Source: Pseudomonadota bacterium
GTDB lineage: Bacteria; Pseudomonadota; Gammaproteobacteria; Burkholderiales; Thiobacillaceae
Length of the DNA stretch: 54,250 bases
NCBI GenBank assembly: GCA_030691265.1
Contig: JAUYET010000056.1
Location: 1-54,250 of the forward strand
Reading direction: 5' to 3'
The notes beneath the pieces are model-generated. The model was not told the origin of the DNA, did not search any database, and saw only the letters and a program-made list of their open reading frames with translations. The position numbers and the translations under genes were made by a program. Each line of letters begins with the position of its first letter. The first letter of the stretch is position 1. Positions 7,374 to 16,783 of the stretch are shown one piece after another.

Positions 7374-7431
7374 GTAGGTGCGAATTTATTCGCACAGAAG
7401 TCCTTGATTGTGCGAATGAATTCGCACCTAC
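7374..7431. repeat. REPIN-like inverted repeat (GTAGGTGCGAAT family)
   Basis: The arms 7374-7395 and 7410-7431 are reverse complements apart from one position. Each arm is itself a small palindrome of the form TGCGAA...TTCGCA, preceded on its outer side by GTAGG. The 14-base centre is not conserved. The layout is that of a REP doublet. It lies in the 212-base gap between the antitoxin gene and the glycosyltransferase stop. I see no gene in this gap. Confidence 0.8.
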
Positions 7432-7524
7432 GAGCGCTTCAACTGCGGTTTTTAGGATGATTGCTTACTCAAACATGGTTTTATGTGTACACATGATATA
7501 TCGGAAGTGAAGGACATGGCCCCT

Positions 7525-10500
7525 CTATGGTAGCCAGGCGCGCTGCCAGACATCGAGGTTGTCCTCCAGTATCCAGTTGGCATTGATGTAATCGCGCAGG
7601 ACATCGCCGCGCCGGGCCAGTTCGTCGCGCTCGGCCATCGTGCTTCCCACCTGGCTGCGGATCGCATCCACCCAGTCCTTGAAACGGTTGGGTACGCGCG
7701 TAACCGGGTAGTCGCCGCGATAAGGCGTGATGTCGGTGCAAATGACCGGGTAGCCGAGCACGCCGTATTCCAGCAAGCGCAAATGGCTCTTGCCGTGGTT
7801 GAACGGCACGTCTTCCAGCGGCGCCACCGCCAGGTCGAGGTCCAGGCTGGCCAGCTTGGCCGGGTAATCCTCCAGATGGACGCCGGGATGAAATTCCGCG
7901 ACGTAGGGGCGGATGGCGTCCGGGCACATGCCGAAGAACACCCAATCGACGTCCTGCGCGGTGGCCTTCACCACATCGAAGATCACCGCCAGATCGCCGT
8001 CGTGGGTGACGCTGCCAGCCCAGCCGACGCGGGCTTTCTCGCGCCGCAGTCGGGCAGGCTTCAACTCGCCCCAGCGCGCGCGCTCGACATAGTTCTGCAC
8101 CACGACGATGTCATCGGAGTAACCCTGGTACTGCTCGGCCAGGTAGTCGGTGGAAACGATGAAGCGGTCGCACAGCGAGATGCCTTTGCGGAAACGCTTG
8201 TGCAGGTCTTTCTGCTCGACGAAATGCTTCTTGCGTATGCTGCGGATCGGGATGTTGGTGATCAGGTCGTCGATCTCATAGACCCGGAACGCCTTGCTGT
8301 GACGGATGTAGCGCTCGATGAAGTCGAGCTGGTGCGGATCGACCTGGCGTTGCAGCAGGATGACATCGGGTTCCATGCGGAACAGTTCCGGCGGCGTCAG
8401 GTAGTTGCCGGTTTCCCAGCCCATGATGCGGCCGGCGTCGTTGAGCGCGCGCATGGGGGCGATGACGCGGTACTCGCCGCAGCCGGAGCGGTCGGCGGGA
8501 TGCGCCAGAACGCGCGGGCGCGGGCGCCATTCCGGATCCCAGGCCAGCGCCGGGGCGACTTCGATCAGGAAATCGCGTCCGTGCGTCGACAGATTGCGGT
8601 TGAAAGCCGGGTCGAACGCCACGTCGTGCCGCCAGGCGTCGAAGAAACGATTCTGTTCCGCCGCGAAGCGCTCAACCTTGGCCGCATGGGCGCGCACCTC
8701 GACTGCGCCCTTCTGGCTGACCGAGCCCTCATGCAGCACGCTGGCATGCGGCGTGAACACCGTGCGGTACCCCTTCTGGCGCAGGCGCTGGCAGAAATCC
8801 GCGTCGTTATAGGAGACCTGGAAACGCTGCTCGTCGAAACCGCCCAGTTCCAGGTAAAGCGAACGTTTCACCAGCATGCAGGCCGCGGTGACCGCCGAAA
8901 ACTCCTGCGTCAGCTTGAGTCGCCCGAAGTAGCCGTTTTCTTCGGCGGGATGATCGATGAACGGATGGTCGGCCGGGGCGTCGTTCATGCCGAGGATCAC
9001 CCCGGCGTGCTGAATCTTGCCGTCCGGATAGAACAGCTTGGCGCCCACCGCACCGACATCCGCCTGCTGGGCGATGCCGAGCATTTCATCCAGCCAGTCC
9101 TCGTGCAGCACGGCGGTGTCGTTGTTGAGCAGCAGCAGGTAGTCGCCTGTCGCCTCGCGCGCGGCCCGATTGTTCATGGCGGAGAAGTTGAACGGGCCGG
9201 CGCAATCCAGCACCTTGAGGCGCGGCGAGTTGAGCGCCCTCAGTTCGTTCAGGTAGGCCACCGCATCCGGCTCGTCGCTGCCGTTGTCGAGCACCAGAAT
9301 TTCGCAATTGGAATAACCGGTGCCATCGATCAGCGAGGTCAGGCAACGTTTCAGGAATTCCACCTGATTCTTGCTGGGGATGAGGATGGACACCAGCGGG
9401 TTGCCGACGACCGGATAGCGCACATGGAACGTGCCGGGCAGCAGGCCGTCCTCCAGGCTGGCAGCCAAGCCGACACGCGCCAGATGCTGTTCCAGCGCGC
9501 GCCGATGCGTCGCCGCGACTTCCTCGCCGCTACCCCTGCTGTGGCCGCCTTCGGCATAGCGGTGATAGAGCACATCGGCGATGTGGCCGATACCGCTGCG
9601 CCCGACCTTCTCATAGGCGCGCAGGGTGAGATCGAAGGCTTCAACGCCTTCCAGTCCCGGGTCAAAGCCGTTCAGCTCGGCAAGCAGATCGCGTCGGCAC
9701 AGCAACAGACCGCCCACCACGAAGGGCGCGGCGCGCAGCATTTCCAGGTTGAAATCGGTCTTGAAGAAGGGCGCGGAATGCGCGTCCCCGGCATCCACCT
9801 GATCTTCGTCGCTGTAGAGCAGGCGGACTTCCGGGCGCCGCGCAGCCTTATCGGCAAAGGCGAACAGGGCATGCGGCGCCAGCTTGTCGCCGGCTTCCCA
9901 CATCCCTACCCACTCGGCCGGCGTGTCCAGCAGGGCGCGATTGGCGGCAGCCAGTTGCCGCTCCGGCGCGGCCTCGATCCAGGTGATGGCCGCGGCCTCT
10001 TGCAGCGCGGCATGCGCCGGAGCGGCGGCGATGATGCTCAGGCGCCAGTCCGTGTAGAACTGGTGGCCGAGCGACTTGATGTTGTTGGCCAGGCGATCCT
10101 CGCCGCCTTCCGGGACGATGATGGCCAGGTGAAAGCGCGGTCTGGCCGCGAGCGCTTCCATGCGTTCCGCGATCCAGAGCGCATCGCGCTTCAAATACGA
10201 ATGGCCGAGTTGCCAGAGCTGGTAGAAGTCCTGTTTCGCACCGGCTTCGACGCCGGCAGGCAAGGGTTTGGCCAGCAACATGATCTGCAGCGCTTTGAGG
10301 TCTTCGAATTCCTCGTCGCTCACGTCCTTGAGCACGATTTTTTCGGTTTCCACCGTGGTGCAGCCGGGCGGCCGGGTGAGATGCTCGAAGCCGGCCGCGG
10401 CGGTACGCGCGGTGCGACTGACTGCGTAGCCGGTCTCCTGGAACATGCGCAACATTTCATCGCGGGTAAACCAGCGGATATGCGTGATGTCGAGCAGGCC

Positions 10501-12300
10501 TTCCTTGGCATAAGGAAAACGGCCGCTGGCGAGTTCGTTCAGGAGCCAGAGATTGCGCGCATTGGGAATGCTGGCGAGCACCTGGGCATCGTCGGTCAGC
10601 AGCGGACGCAGATGCAGCAGTGCGGCCCAGGGGTCGTAGATATGCTCCAGCACATCGGCGACGATGACCGTGTCGATACTGCCGGGCAGGATGCCATGCT
10701 CGGCGAAATCGACGTCTTCCAGCTTCTGCTCCAGCACCAGGTCGATGCGTTCGCGCGCTTTTTCGGCGGCGAGTGCGGAAAGTTCGATGCCGGCCACCCA
10801 GCAATCGGGATGCTGCTCTTTGAGGTATTGCCCGGTGGCGCCGGCAGCACAGCCGATGTCCAGCACCCGGCGCGGCACATGTTCCATCAATTCGAGCAGG
10901 TCGCTGCGCGGACGGTCGTGATACAGCCCCATCAACTCGGCCTGCTCCAGATTCGACAGGCGTTCCCAGACGTAGCCTTCGTTCGGGCGTTGCACGCGCA
11001 CAGGCGCCGCCGTATCGGAGGCACGCGCCATCTCCTGCATGAGCTGGGCGACCCGCTCGCAGGCGCTGCCATCCACGCTGACGTTGTAGTGCGGCGCCTT
11101 GAGCGCCATCAGTTCGAGCAGGCTGGTGCGCAGTTCAGCGTCGGATAGCAGCATATCCAGCAGCGGCGCCAGATCGCCGGGTGCGGCTTCCAGAATGCCG
11201 GATTCGGCATCGAAGCTCGGCCCCATGCGCAGGCCCAGTTCATTCATCAGGTTGATCGCCGGGGTGCCGGCCAGCATGGCTTCCACGGACAGATTGGAAT
11301 CTACCGAGACCAGCACATCGGCCGCCGTCACCAGCAGGCTGGTGTCTTCCCGGGTGTAGACATATTGGTCGGACCTCAGTCCCAGTTCCGCCGCCAGTTG
11401 CGCCACCGTTTCCTGCCTATTGGCGTCGTTGGAAGGCCGGTCCTTGATGACGATGTTGATTTCCCGGCCAGCCTCGATCAGCGCACGGCAGGCGAGCAGG
11501 AAGGTGGTCAGGGTTTCATCGTAAACGCCCGCATGAGAACTGGCATTGAGAAACGCCGCCCAGGTGGTGCCAAACACCAGCAGGGGGGCATTCGGTTGCA
11601 GAGGGTATTTGCCATAAATGACCTCGCGCACGCTCGGTTTTTCCAGCTTGAGGCCGGCATAGATATCCCAGGCAGGATTGCCGGTGATGCTCATGCGTTC
11701 CGGGGCGATGCCGATGTCGCGGTAGCCCTCGCCGCCGCGTTCGCCGAACACGGCCAGACGGTCGGCGTTGAGCGCGGCATGCACGGTATAGGGCGTGGCC
11801 AGCGCCAGGCCATGCGCCAGGTGCAGGCTGGGCACGCCATGTGCACGCGCCCACGCGCAGACCATGCGCCCCACGCGCATCAGGTCTTCATTGACCAGCG
11901 CCAGTTCGATGTGCAGGCTCGCGGCGGCCTGGTCCAGCGCTTCGATCAGCAGCATGGATTGAGCCAGTTTCGCGGCCAGGCCGTCGCCCAGGACGGCATC
12001 GAAGTTCTGTGCGTCCAGACCGTATTGCCCGCAAAACGCCTGCCAGACCCCTTCGGCCTGCAACTGACCGAGGCTTTCCACCTTGGCGGCAGCCTCGGCA
12101 TGAATCGCCGCATGGCGCTCCTGGGAAATCAGCGACTCCAGTGCAATCAGTTGGCTGCCGGCGCCTTCGACGAGAGTACGCAGGCCCTGCGTGCAGGATT
12201 GCGACATGGTCAGCACCACCCGCGGCCGCTTGGCCAGGTAGAAATGCAGAACAAGATTGTTATGGCTCCAAAGCAGGGAGATCAGTGCCGTCTGGCTCAT
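7525..12300 (-). CDS. Four-section glycosyltransferase (GT-B/phosphotransferase-like, SAM methyltransferase, GT2, GT4), probable flagellin glycan assembly
   Basis: The 1591-residue protein is modular. Residues 1-425 resemble a CDP-glycerol phosphotransferase or surface-polysaccharide GT-B fold (LHLAHGLALATPY, DVLVSVDSNLSVEAMLAGTP). Residues 470-640 are a class I methyltransferase (VLDIGCAAGATGQYL, VIVADVLEHIYDPW). Residues 720-940 look like the back part of a degenerate GT2 domain (LLYSDEDQVDAGD). Residues 968-1200 are a complete GT2 domain (VSILIPSKNQ, DYLLLLNNDTAV, HASVLHEG). Residues 1260-1591 are GT4-like (GWAGSVTHDGD, LRLLEYGVLGYPVICTD). No signal peptide or membrane segment is visible, so it is cytosolic. 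ATG 12298-12300 is used because the longer frame runs into the upstream methyltransferase gene, which ends eight bases away. Being last in the flagellin/pse unit, it probably transfers and extends the flagellin glycan. That role is inference from context. Confidence 0.85.
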   Translation of the reverse strand: MSQTALISLLWSHNNLVLHFYLAKRPRVVLTMSQSCTQGLRTLVEGAGSQLIALESLISQERHAAIHAEAAAKVESLGQLQAEGVWQAFCGQYGLDAQNFDAVLGDGLAAKLAQSMLLIEALDQAAASLHIELALVNEDLMRVGRMVCAWARAHGVPSLHLAHGLALATPYTVHAALNADRLAVFGERGGEGYRDIGIAPERMSITGNPAWDIYAGLKLEKPSVREVIYGKYPLQPNAPLLVFGTTWAAFLNASSHAGVYDETLTTFLLACRALIEAGREINIVIKDRPSNDANRQETVAQLAAELGLRSDQYVYTREDTSLLVTAADVLVSVDSNLSVEAMLAGTPAINLMNELGLRMGPSFDAESGILEAAPGDLAPLLDMLLSDAELRTSLLELMALKAPHYNVSVDGSACERVAQLMQEMARASDTAAPVRVQRPNEGYVWERLSNLEQAELMGLYHDRPRSDLLELMEHVPRRVLDIGCAAGATGQYLKEQHPDCWVAGIELSALAAEKARERIDLVLEQKLEDVDFAEHGILPGSIDTVIVADVLEHIYDPWAALLHLRPLLTDDAQVLASIPNARNLWLLNELASGRFPYAKEGLLDITHIRWFTRDEMLRMFQETGYAVSRTARTAAAGFEHLTRPPGCTTVETEKIVLKDVSDEEFEDLKALQIMLLAKPLPAGVEAGAKQDFYQLWQLGHSYLKRDALWIAERMEALAARPRFHLAIIVPEGGEDRLANNIKSLGHQFYTDWRLSIIAAAPAHAALQEAAAITWIEAAPERQLAAANRALLDTPAEWVGMWEAGDKLAPHALFAFADKAARRPEVRLLYSDEDQVDAGDAHSAPFFKTDFNLEMLRAAPFVVGGLLLCRRDLLAELNGFDPGLEGVEAFDLTLRAYEKVGRSGIGHIADVLYHRYAEGGHSRGSGEEVAATHRRALEQHLARVGLAASLEDGLLPGTFHVRYPVVGNPLVSILIPSKNQVEFLKRCLTSLIDGTGYSNCEILVLDNGSDEPDAVAYLNELRALNSPRLKVLDCAGPFNFSAMNNRAAREATGDYLLLLNNDTAVLHEDWLDEMLGIAQQADVGAVGAKLFYPDGKIQHAGVILGMNDAPADHPFIDHPAEENGYFGRLKLTQEFSAVTAACMLVKRSLYLELGGFDEQRFQVSYNDADFCQRLRQKGYRTVFTPHASVLHEGSVSQKGAVEVRAHAAKVERFAAEQNRFFDAWRHDVAFDPAFNRNLSTHGRDFLIEVAPALAWDPEWRPRPRVLAHPADRSGCGEYRVIAPMRALNDAGRIMGWETGNYLTPPELFRMEPDVILLQRQVDPHQLDFIERYIRHSKAFRVYEIDDLITNIPIRSIRKKHFVEQKDLHKRFRKGISLCDRFIVSTDYLAEQYQGYSDDIVVVQNYVERARWGELKPARLRREKARVGWAGSVTHDGDLAVIFDVVKATAQDVDWVFFGMCPDAIRPYVAEFHPGVHLEDYPAKLASLDLDLAVAPLEDVPFNHGKSHLRLLEYGVLGYPVICTDITPYRGDYPVTRVPNRFKDWVDAIRSQVGSTMAERDELARRGDVLRDYINANWILEDNLDVWQRAWLP
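7529..7557. repeat. 29-bp direct repeat, copy 2 (3' end of the large glycosyltransferase gene)
   Basis: This is the partner of 6709-6737, with one mismatch. Here it forms the genuine end of the glycosyltransferase gene (DVWQRAWLP, stop TAG at 7525-7527). The distance between copy starts is 820 bases. Confidence 0.85.
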
Positions 12301-12308
12301 GGATATGC

Positions 12309-13559
12309 TCAGTCGAAAGCGTGGAAGGTTTTGCTCAGAAGATCGCGCGTCAGGTCGTAGTCCAGGCCACCCATCAGCGGCACTGCCTGATGCTTGAGAA
12401 TGCCGGCAGCTTCCGGCAAGGCTGCCAGGGCGCGCGGTATCTGCGTGACAAGTTGGTCCAGCGCGTCCTGGCGTCGCCATGCCGCCAGGGTGTCGGCATG
12501 GCGCGCGTCGAGAAAGGACGCCAGATCCAGATGGCCGGGGAAGTCGCGCCAGGCGGAAAGCAGGAAATGCAGCAACACCCGGTTGCGCGGGTGGTCCAGC
12601 AGTTGGTTCAAGCGCGCGCGCCAGCCAGCGTCGAAAGCCGGAACCAGCGCGGCGAGGTTGCCGTCGACGCCTTTGTCCAAGGCAGCGTTCAGGCGCTCGT
12701 CACGTTCCAGCCAGGCCTGGTTGCCGGCTTCATCGGGAACATTGTCGAGCGCCACCATCATGCGGCCGGTCACCCGCGTAGTCAGGTGGGCGAAGACGTC
12801 CTGTTCGAGAAACAGGGCGAAGGCCAGCAAGTCCTGGTCCGAGATCAACCAGGATAGGGTGCGGTCATGACGCGTGCCGTCCGCCAGGGTGTTTTTCAGC
12901 CAGAGGTTGATATTGCCTCCCGCGAAAATCCCGGCATAAGGCACGACGGCGACGATACGCTGGCCGAGTCGATTGGCGGTGTCCACCAGGTCGGCAACAC
13001 GAATCCGGCTCAGATAGCCGCTGAAATCCTCGCCCGGATCGTCCGGTCGCGGCGGCAGTCCTTTGGCGGCACAGGCAGCGTCTTCGTGGTCCTGGGAATG
13101 GATGTCGAACAGGATGCGTCCACCCGGGCGAGTCACCCGGCGCCACTCGGCGAGAATTTCCCGCCAGTTGGGGAAGTGCACCAGGACATTGAGCGACATG
13201 ACGGTATCGAATTCGCCGGCGGCAAACTTCAAATCTGCCAGATCGCGTTGCAGCAGCCGGATGGGGGTACGCATCGGGGTATCAGCCGCCAGTTTTCCAG
13301 TCTGCTCCAGCATCGCCTGGGAACTGTCCACGCCAGTCACTTCAAGCCCGGCCTGCGCCAGCGGCAAAGAACCTCGCCCGGTGCCGATGCCGACATCGAG
13401 CACTTTTGGACCCACCGCATAACGCGCGCACAGATCGACCTCGACCTGGTTCTTCAGCCGACTGGTGCCACGGTTCTCCACCATGCGCCGGTGATACCAC
13501 GCCACCATGTCCGGGTTCTTCCAGGCATCAGATTTCCAGTCGATCAGGTCTCGTTCCAT
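12309..13559 (-). CDS. Class I SAM-dependent methyltransferase of the glycosylation cluster
   Basis: The 416-residue protein has a class I methyltransferase domain at about residues 50-170: PKVLDVGIGTGRGSLPLAQA (SAM-binding loop), VTGVDSSQAMLEQ, FDTVMSLNVLVHFPNW and RPGGRILFDIHSQDHE. The remaining 240 residues are an unrecognised, mostly helical C-terminal section. This may bind the acceptor or partner protein. It sits between pseI and the large glycosyltransferase, spaced 24 and 8 bases from them. It therefore probably methylates a nonulosonic acid or another sugar of the flagellin glycan. The substrate is inferred only from position. Confidence 0.8.
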   Translation of the reverse strand: MERDLIDWKSDAWKNPDMVAWYHRRMVENRGTSRLKNQVEVDLCARYAVGPKVLDVGIGTGRGSLPLAQAGLEVTGVDSSQAMLEQTGKLAADTPMRTPIRLLQRDLADLKFAAGEFDTVMSLNVLVHFPNWREILAEWRRVTRPGGRILFDIHSQDHEDAACAAKGLPPRPDDPGEDFSGYLSRIRVADLVDTANRLGQRIVAVVPYAGIFAGGNINLWLKNTLADGTRHDRTLSWLISDQDLLAFALFLEQDVFAHLTTRVTGRMMVALDNVPDEAGNQAWLERDERLNAALDKGVDGNLAALVPAFDAGWRARLNQLLDHPRNRVLLHFLLSAWRDFPGHLDLASFLDARHADTLAAWRRQDALDQLVTQIPRALAALPEAAGILKHQAVPLMGGLDYDLTRDLLSKTFHAFD

Positions 13560-13583
13560 CTTTGTTCCTTGCTTTGTTTCTGG

Positions 13584-14636
13584 TTAACCCAACAAATCCC
13601 AGGACATCGGCGTTCCACGCGGGATATCTCGCCCCACACGCTTGCCGATCAGCGTGTCGTAATGGCCCGGCGCCAGGCCATAACCGGGGCGGATGGCGCG
13701 CAGATTGGCCGGGCTCAAGACATCGCCGGCATGCAGGTCGGCCACCACATAGAGCGAACGGCGGAACACCAGAGAATTCTTCTCCGCTTCGCTGGGGCCA
13801 TAGCACACCTGACCCAATGCAGCCCAGGCACGCTCGCTTTCCAGCCGCAGTTGCGCGAATTCTTCCGGCTCCAGCGAAAACGCCGAGTCCACGCCGCCAT
13901 CGGCACGGCGTAGCGTGAAATGTTTTTCGATCACCGTGGCGCCCAGGGCGACGCTGGCGACGCTGACGCCAACCCCCATCGTGTGGTCGGATAGCCCGAC
14001 CTCGCAGCCGAACAGCGCGCGCAGGTGGGGAAGGGTGAGCAGGTTGGAATTCTCCGGCGTGGCCGGGTAGGTGCTGGTGCATTTGAGCAGCACCAGCTCG
14101 CGGCAGCCGGCCGCACGGGCGGCGCGCACGCTCTCGTCCAGTTCCGCCACCGTGGCCATGCCGGTGGAGATGATCATCGGCTTGCCGGTGGCCGCCACTT
14201 TGCGGATCAAGGGCAGGTCGGTGTTCTCGAACGAGGCGATCTTGTAGGCGGGAACATCCAGTTCTTCCAGAAAATCGACGGCGGTTTCGTCGAATGGCGT
14301 GGAAAACGCCAGCATGCCCAACGCCCGCGCCCGTTCGAAAATCGGCCGGTGCCATTCCCACGGGGTGTAGGCCTGTTGATACAGCGCATGCAGCGATTGC
14401 CCGCCCCACAAGGGATGCTCGACATGGAATTCGCCCGCATCGAGGTCCAGCGTCATGGTGTCGGCGGTATAGGTCTGTATCTTCAGTGCGTGCGCGCCGG
14501 CACGCGCCGCTGCTTCGACAATGGCCAGCGCCCGCTCCAGCGACTGGTTGTGGTTGCCGGACATCTCGGCGATCAGGAAGGGGGGCTGGCCGGGGCCGAT
14601 GACGCGACCGGCAATCCGGATTTCAGTGGCTGCCAT
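13584..14636 (-). CDS. pseI: Pseudaminic acid synthase
   Basis: The 350-residue enzyme condenses 2,4-diacetamido-2,4,6-trideoxy-L-altrose with phosphoenolpyruvate to give pseudaminic acid. It belongs to the NeuB/PseI family. Visible motifs are PPFLIAEMSGNHNQSLERA at the N-terminus, the barrel segments ALKIQTYTADTMTLD and MIISTGMATVAELDE, VGLSDHTMGVG (metal-ligand histidine) and a C-terminal antifreeze/SAF domain (SLYVVADLHAGDVLSPANLR) from about residue 285. The ATG at 14634-14636 starts MAATEIRIAGR; a longer frame would lie entirely inside the upstream pseG-pseH gene. It overlaps that gene by 14 bases. Confidence 0.92.
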   Translation of the reverse strand: MAATEIRIAGRVIGPGQPPFLIAEMSGNHNQSLERALAIVEAAARAGAHALKIQTYTADTMTLDLDAGEFHVEHPLWGGQSLHALYQQAYTPWEWHRPIFERARALGMLAFSTPFDETAVDFLEELDVPAYKIASFENTDLPLIRKVAATGKPMIISTGMATVAELDESVRAARAAGCRELVLLKCTSTYPATPENSNLLTLPHLRALFGCEVGLSDHTMGVGVSVASVALGATVIEKHFTLRRADGGVDSAFSLEPEEFAQLRLESERAWAALGQVCYGPSEAEKNSLVFRRSLYVVADLHAGDVLSPANLRAIRPGYGLAPGHYDTLIGKRVGRDIPRGTPMSWDLLG

Positions 14637-16086
14637 GAACGTCCTTTCTGAAGCGAGATTGGCTGGGGACGAACCCCGCCGCTTGAAAAGCTCGGGAGGA
14701 GGCGAGGTTGCCGGCGCTGACATCGGCCTCCAGCACGCGCACATCGGCACGCTGGCGACGCAGCCAGTTTTCGCCGGCCAGAAGCAGGCGCACGCCCCAC
14801 CCCTGCCCAGCGAGTCCGGGTACCAGGTAGATGGAGACCAGGGTACGACCGGCTGAGATGTCGAAACGCAAGACACCTACCGCCGCGCCACCCGATTCGG
14901 CGATCAACAACTCGCAGTCGGGATCGGCCAATACTTTCGCGAGCCAGCGTTCATGCGTTTCACACGCGATCTCAGCCGGATCGAAGGCGTGACGCCGCGT
15001 GTCCGGGTGATTACGCCAGGCATGCAGCGCCGCGCTATCGCCGACAGTGGCCTGGCGCAGGTCGATCAGTTCGGCCAGCAGATAATTGGCGACCCGCTCC
15101 GCCCCCTTGCCATCGACCAGATTTGATCCCTGGCGCGCCATGTGGATCAGCCAGTGCGGCATCTCCAGGACGCAGGCCAGGGTACGCGCCCAGCGGCCGA
15201 TGTCGACGGACGCGGCCGGGCCGAGATAGCACTGCGCACCGGCTTGCGCAAGCATGACGGATTGCTCGACCTGGTTGTCCGCAGTGGCCACCACCAGCGC
15301 GGGCAATCCCAGGCAACAGCGTTCCCAGGAAGAACCGCCACCGGCACCGAGAAACAGGTCGGCCGCCGCCATCAGCGTTGCCATGTCTTCGACCTGCCGC
15401 TGCAGCACTGCTCCGGGCAGCGCGCGGCAGGCCGCTGCGATGGCGGCATGGTGCGGATTGGCCTGGCCGATCACGACATCCACTTCCAGGTCGTTCCGCC
15501 CGAGCAGTTCGAGGGCGGCCAATGCCTTGAGGGTCTCGCCACCGGCATCTGCACCGCCAAAGAAGACCAGGAGCCGGCGCACCCGGCCAGTGCGGGCCAC
15601 CTGATGCCGACGGGCCGCCGCGAACTGCGGGCGCAGGAGTGCGTATCGGGGGCCGATCAGCAGGCGGCAATCGGCAGGCAGGCGAGCGTCATAACGGCCC
15701 GCTTCCTGCAGGTTCTGGTCGAGCAGGAGATCGCAGTCGTGTGCCCGATCGGCAAGGTCGTCGATCGCCAGAATGTTTTTCACCAGGCTGCGTTGCGCCC
15801 GTTCCCACTCGGCGCCGAGGGCATAGTGGTCGACCACCAGCCAGTCATGCGGCGCCTCTGCAGCGATCACTGCGTAGCTGGCCTCGGCATCTGAAGCCGA
15901 GTCCGGCAGCCAAGCGAGCGCATGCTCGCGCGCAAGAATCAGGCCGCCCAGATGGCCGGGCAGCCGCCGACAGAGGAATTGCGTCTGCGCGCCCTGCGCG
16001 CGCAAGGCGTCGGCCAGGGTCAGGCAGCGCATGACATGGCCGGCGCCAATCTGGACGGAGGCATCGGCGCGAAAGGCGACCTTCAT
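14623..16086 (-). CDS. PseG-PseH fusion: UDP-sugar hydrolase plus N-acetyltransferase
   Basis: The 487-residue protein joins two pathway steps. Residues 1-330 are PseG, which releases UDP from UDP-2,4-diacetamido-trideoxy-altrose. They begin MKVAFRADASVQIGAGHVMR, with the catalytic-type histidine at position 17, and hold FFGGADAGGETLKAL and LGAGGGSSWERCCLGLP. Residues 335-487 are a GNAT acetyltransferase (LIDLRQATVGDSAALHAWRN, VSIYLVPGLAGQGWGVRLL, LASSRAFQAAGF). It matches the PseH type that N-acetylates the 4-amino sugar. In Campylobacter and Helicobacter these are separate genes. The ATG overlaps the pseF stop by four bases, and the 3' end overlaps pseI by 14. The full pathway is covered without a separate pseH. 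Confidence 0.88.
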   Translation of the reverse strand: MKVAFRADASVQIGAGHVMRCLTLADALRAQGAQTQFLCRRLPGHLGGLILAREHALAWLPDSASDAEASYAVIAAEAPHDWLVVDHYALGAEWERAQRSLVKNILAIDDLADRAHDCDLLLDQNLQEAGRYDARLPADCRLLIGPRYALLRPQFAAARRHQVARTGRVRRLLVFFGGADAGGETLKALAALELLGRNDLEVDVVIGQANPHHAAIAAACRALPGAVLQRQVEDMATLMAAADLFLGAGGGSSWERCCLGLPALVVATADNQVEQSVMLAQAGAQCYLGPAASVDIGRWARTLACVLEMPHWLIHMARQGSNLVDGKGAERVANYLLAELIDLRQATVGDSAALHAWRNHPDTRRHAFDPAEIACETHERWLAKVLADPDCELLIAESGGAAVGVLRFDISAGRTLVSIYLVPGLAGQGWGVRLLLAGENWLRRQRADVRVLEADVSAGNLASSRAFQAAGFVPSQSRFRKDVHGSH

Positions 16087-16783
16087 GCGCCGCCCGCCTC
16101 GCTTGTATGCAGTGCGGAAAACATCAACTCTGCACGCAGCCAGTCTTCCTCGCTGTCGATGTCCTGCACCCGGTAACGCGGCAGGATCAGCGGCAGCGAC
16201 GCTGGCGAGAACAGCGTTTCGTCGTTCAGGAACGCGCTCGCCCGCCCCCAGTAGAACTGGCCGGCGTCGTGCCAGGCCGGCGCCAGGTCTTGCGAGCGGG
16301 TGGCGCGATATTCCGGGTACATCGCCTCCACCTCGCCCTGTGCGTTGAGCCGTAGGGCGCGCTGGATGGGAAAGGGAAAACTGGTGACCGAGAACACGAA
16401 GGATTTGCCGGAGGCGAGCAGACGGTCATGGCCCTCGCGCAAGTCGTTTGCCCGAACGAAGGGGGCGGTGGCATACAGGCAGCAGGCGAACTCCACCGGC
16501 ATGCCCTGCGCGTTATGCCAGTGGATAGCCTGCTTGACCACAGCGTTGGTGCCGGTGTGGTCATCAGCCAGTTCACGGGGGCGCAGGAAAGGGATTTCGG
16601 CACCGTGGGCGCGTGCCACTTCAGCAATCTCTGCATCATCGGTGGACACCATGACCCGGTCGAACAAGCCGGTCTCCAACGCGGCCTGAATGGACCAGGC
16701 GATGATCGGGCGGCCGGCGAACAGGCGGATGTTCTTGCGCGGGATACGTTTGCTGCCACCGCGCGCCGGGATCACGCACAGCT

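Noticed and set aside
7783-11148. A 1121-residue open frame on the plus strand opposite the glycosyltransferase gene
   Set aside because: It is composed of Gln/His/Arg/Gly-rich low-information sequence with no family motif, as expected opposite a GC-rich gene. The minus strand carries clear GT and methyltransferase motifs.
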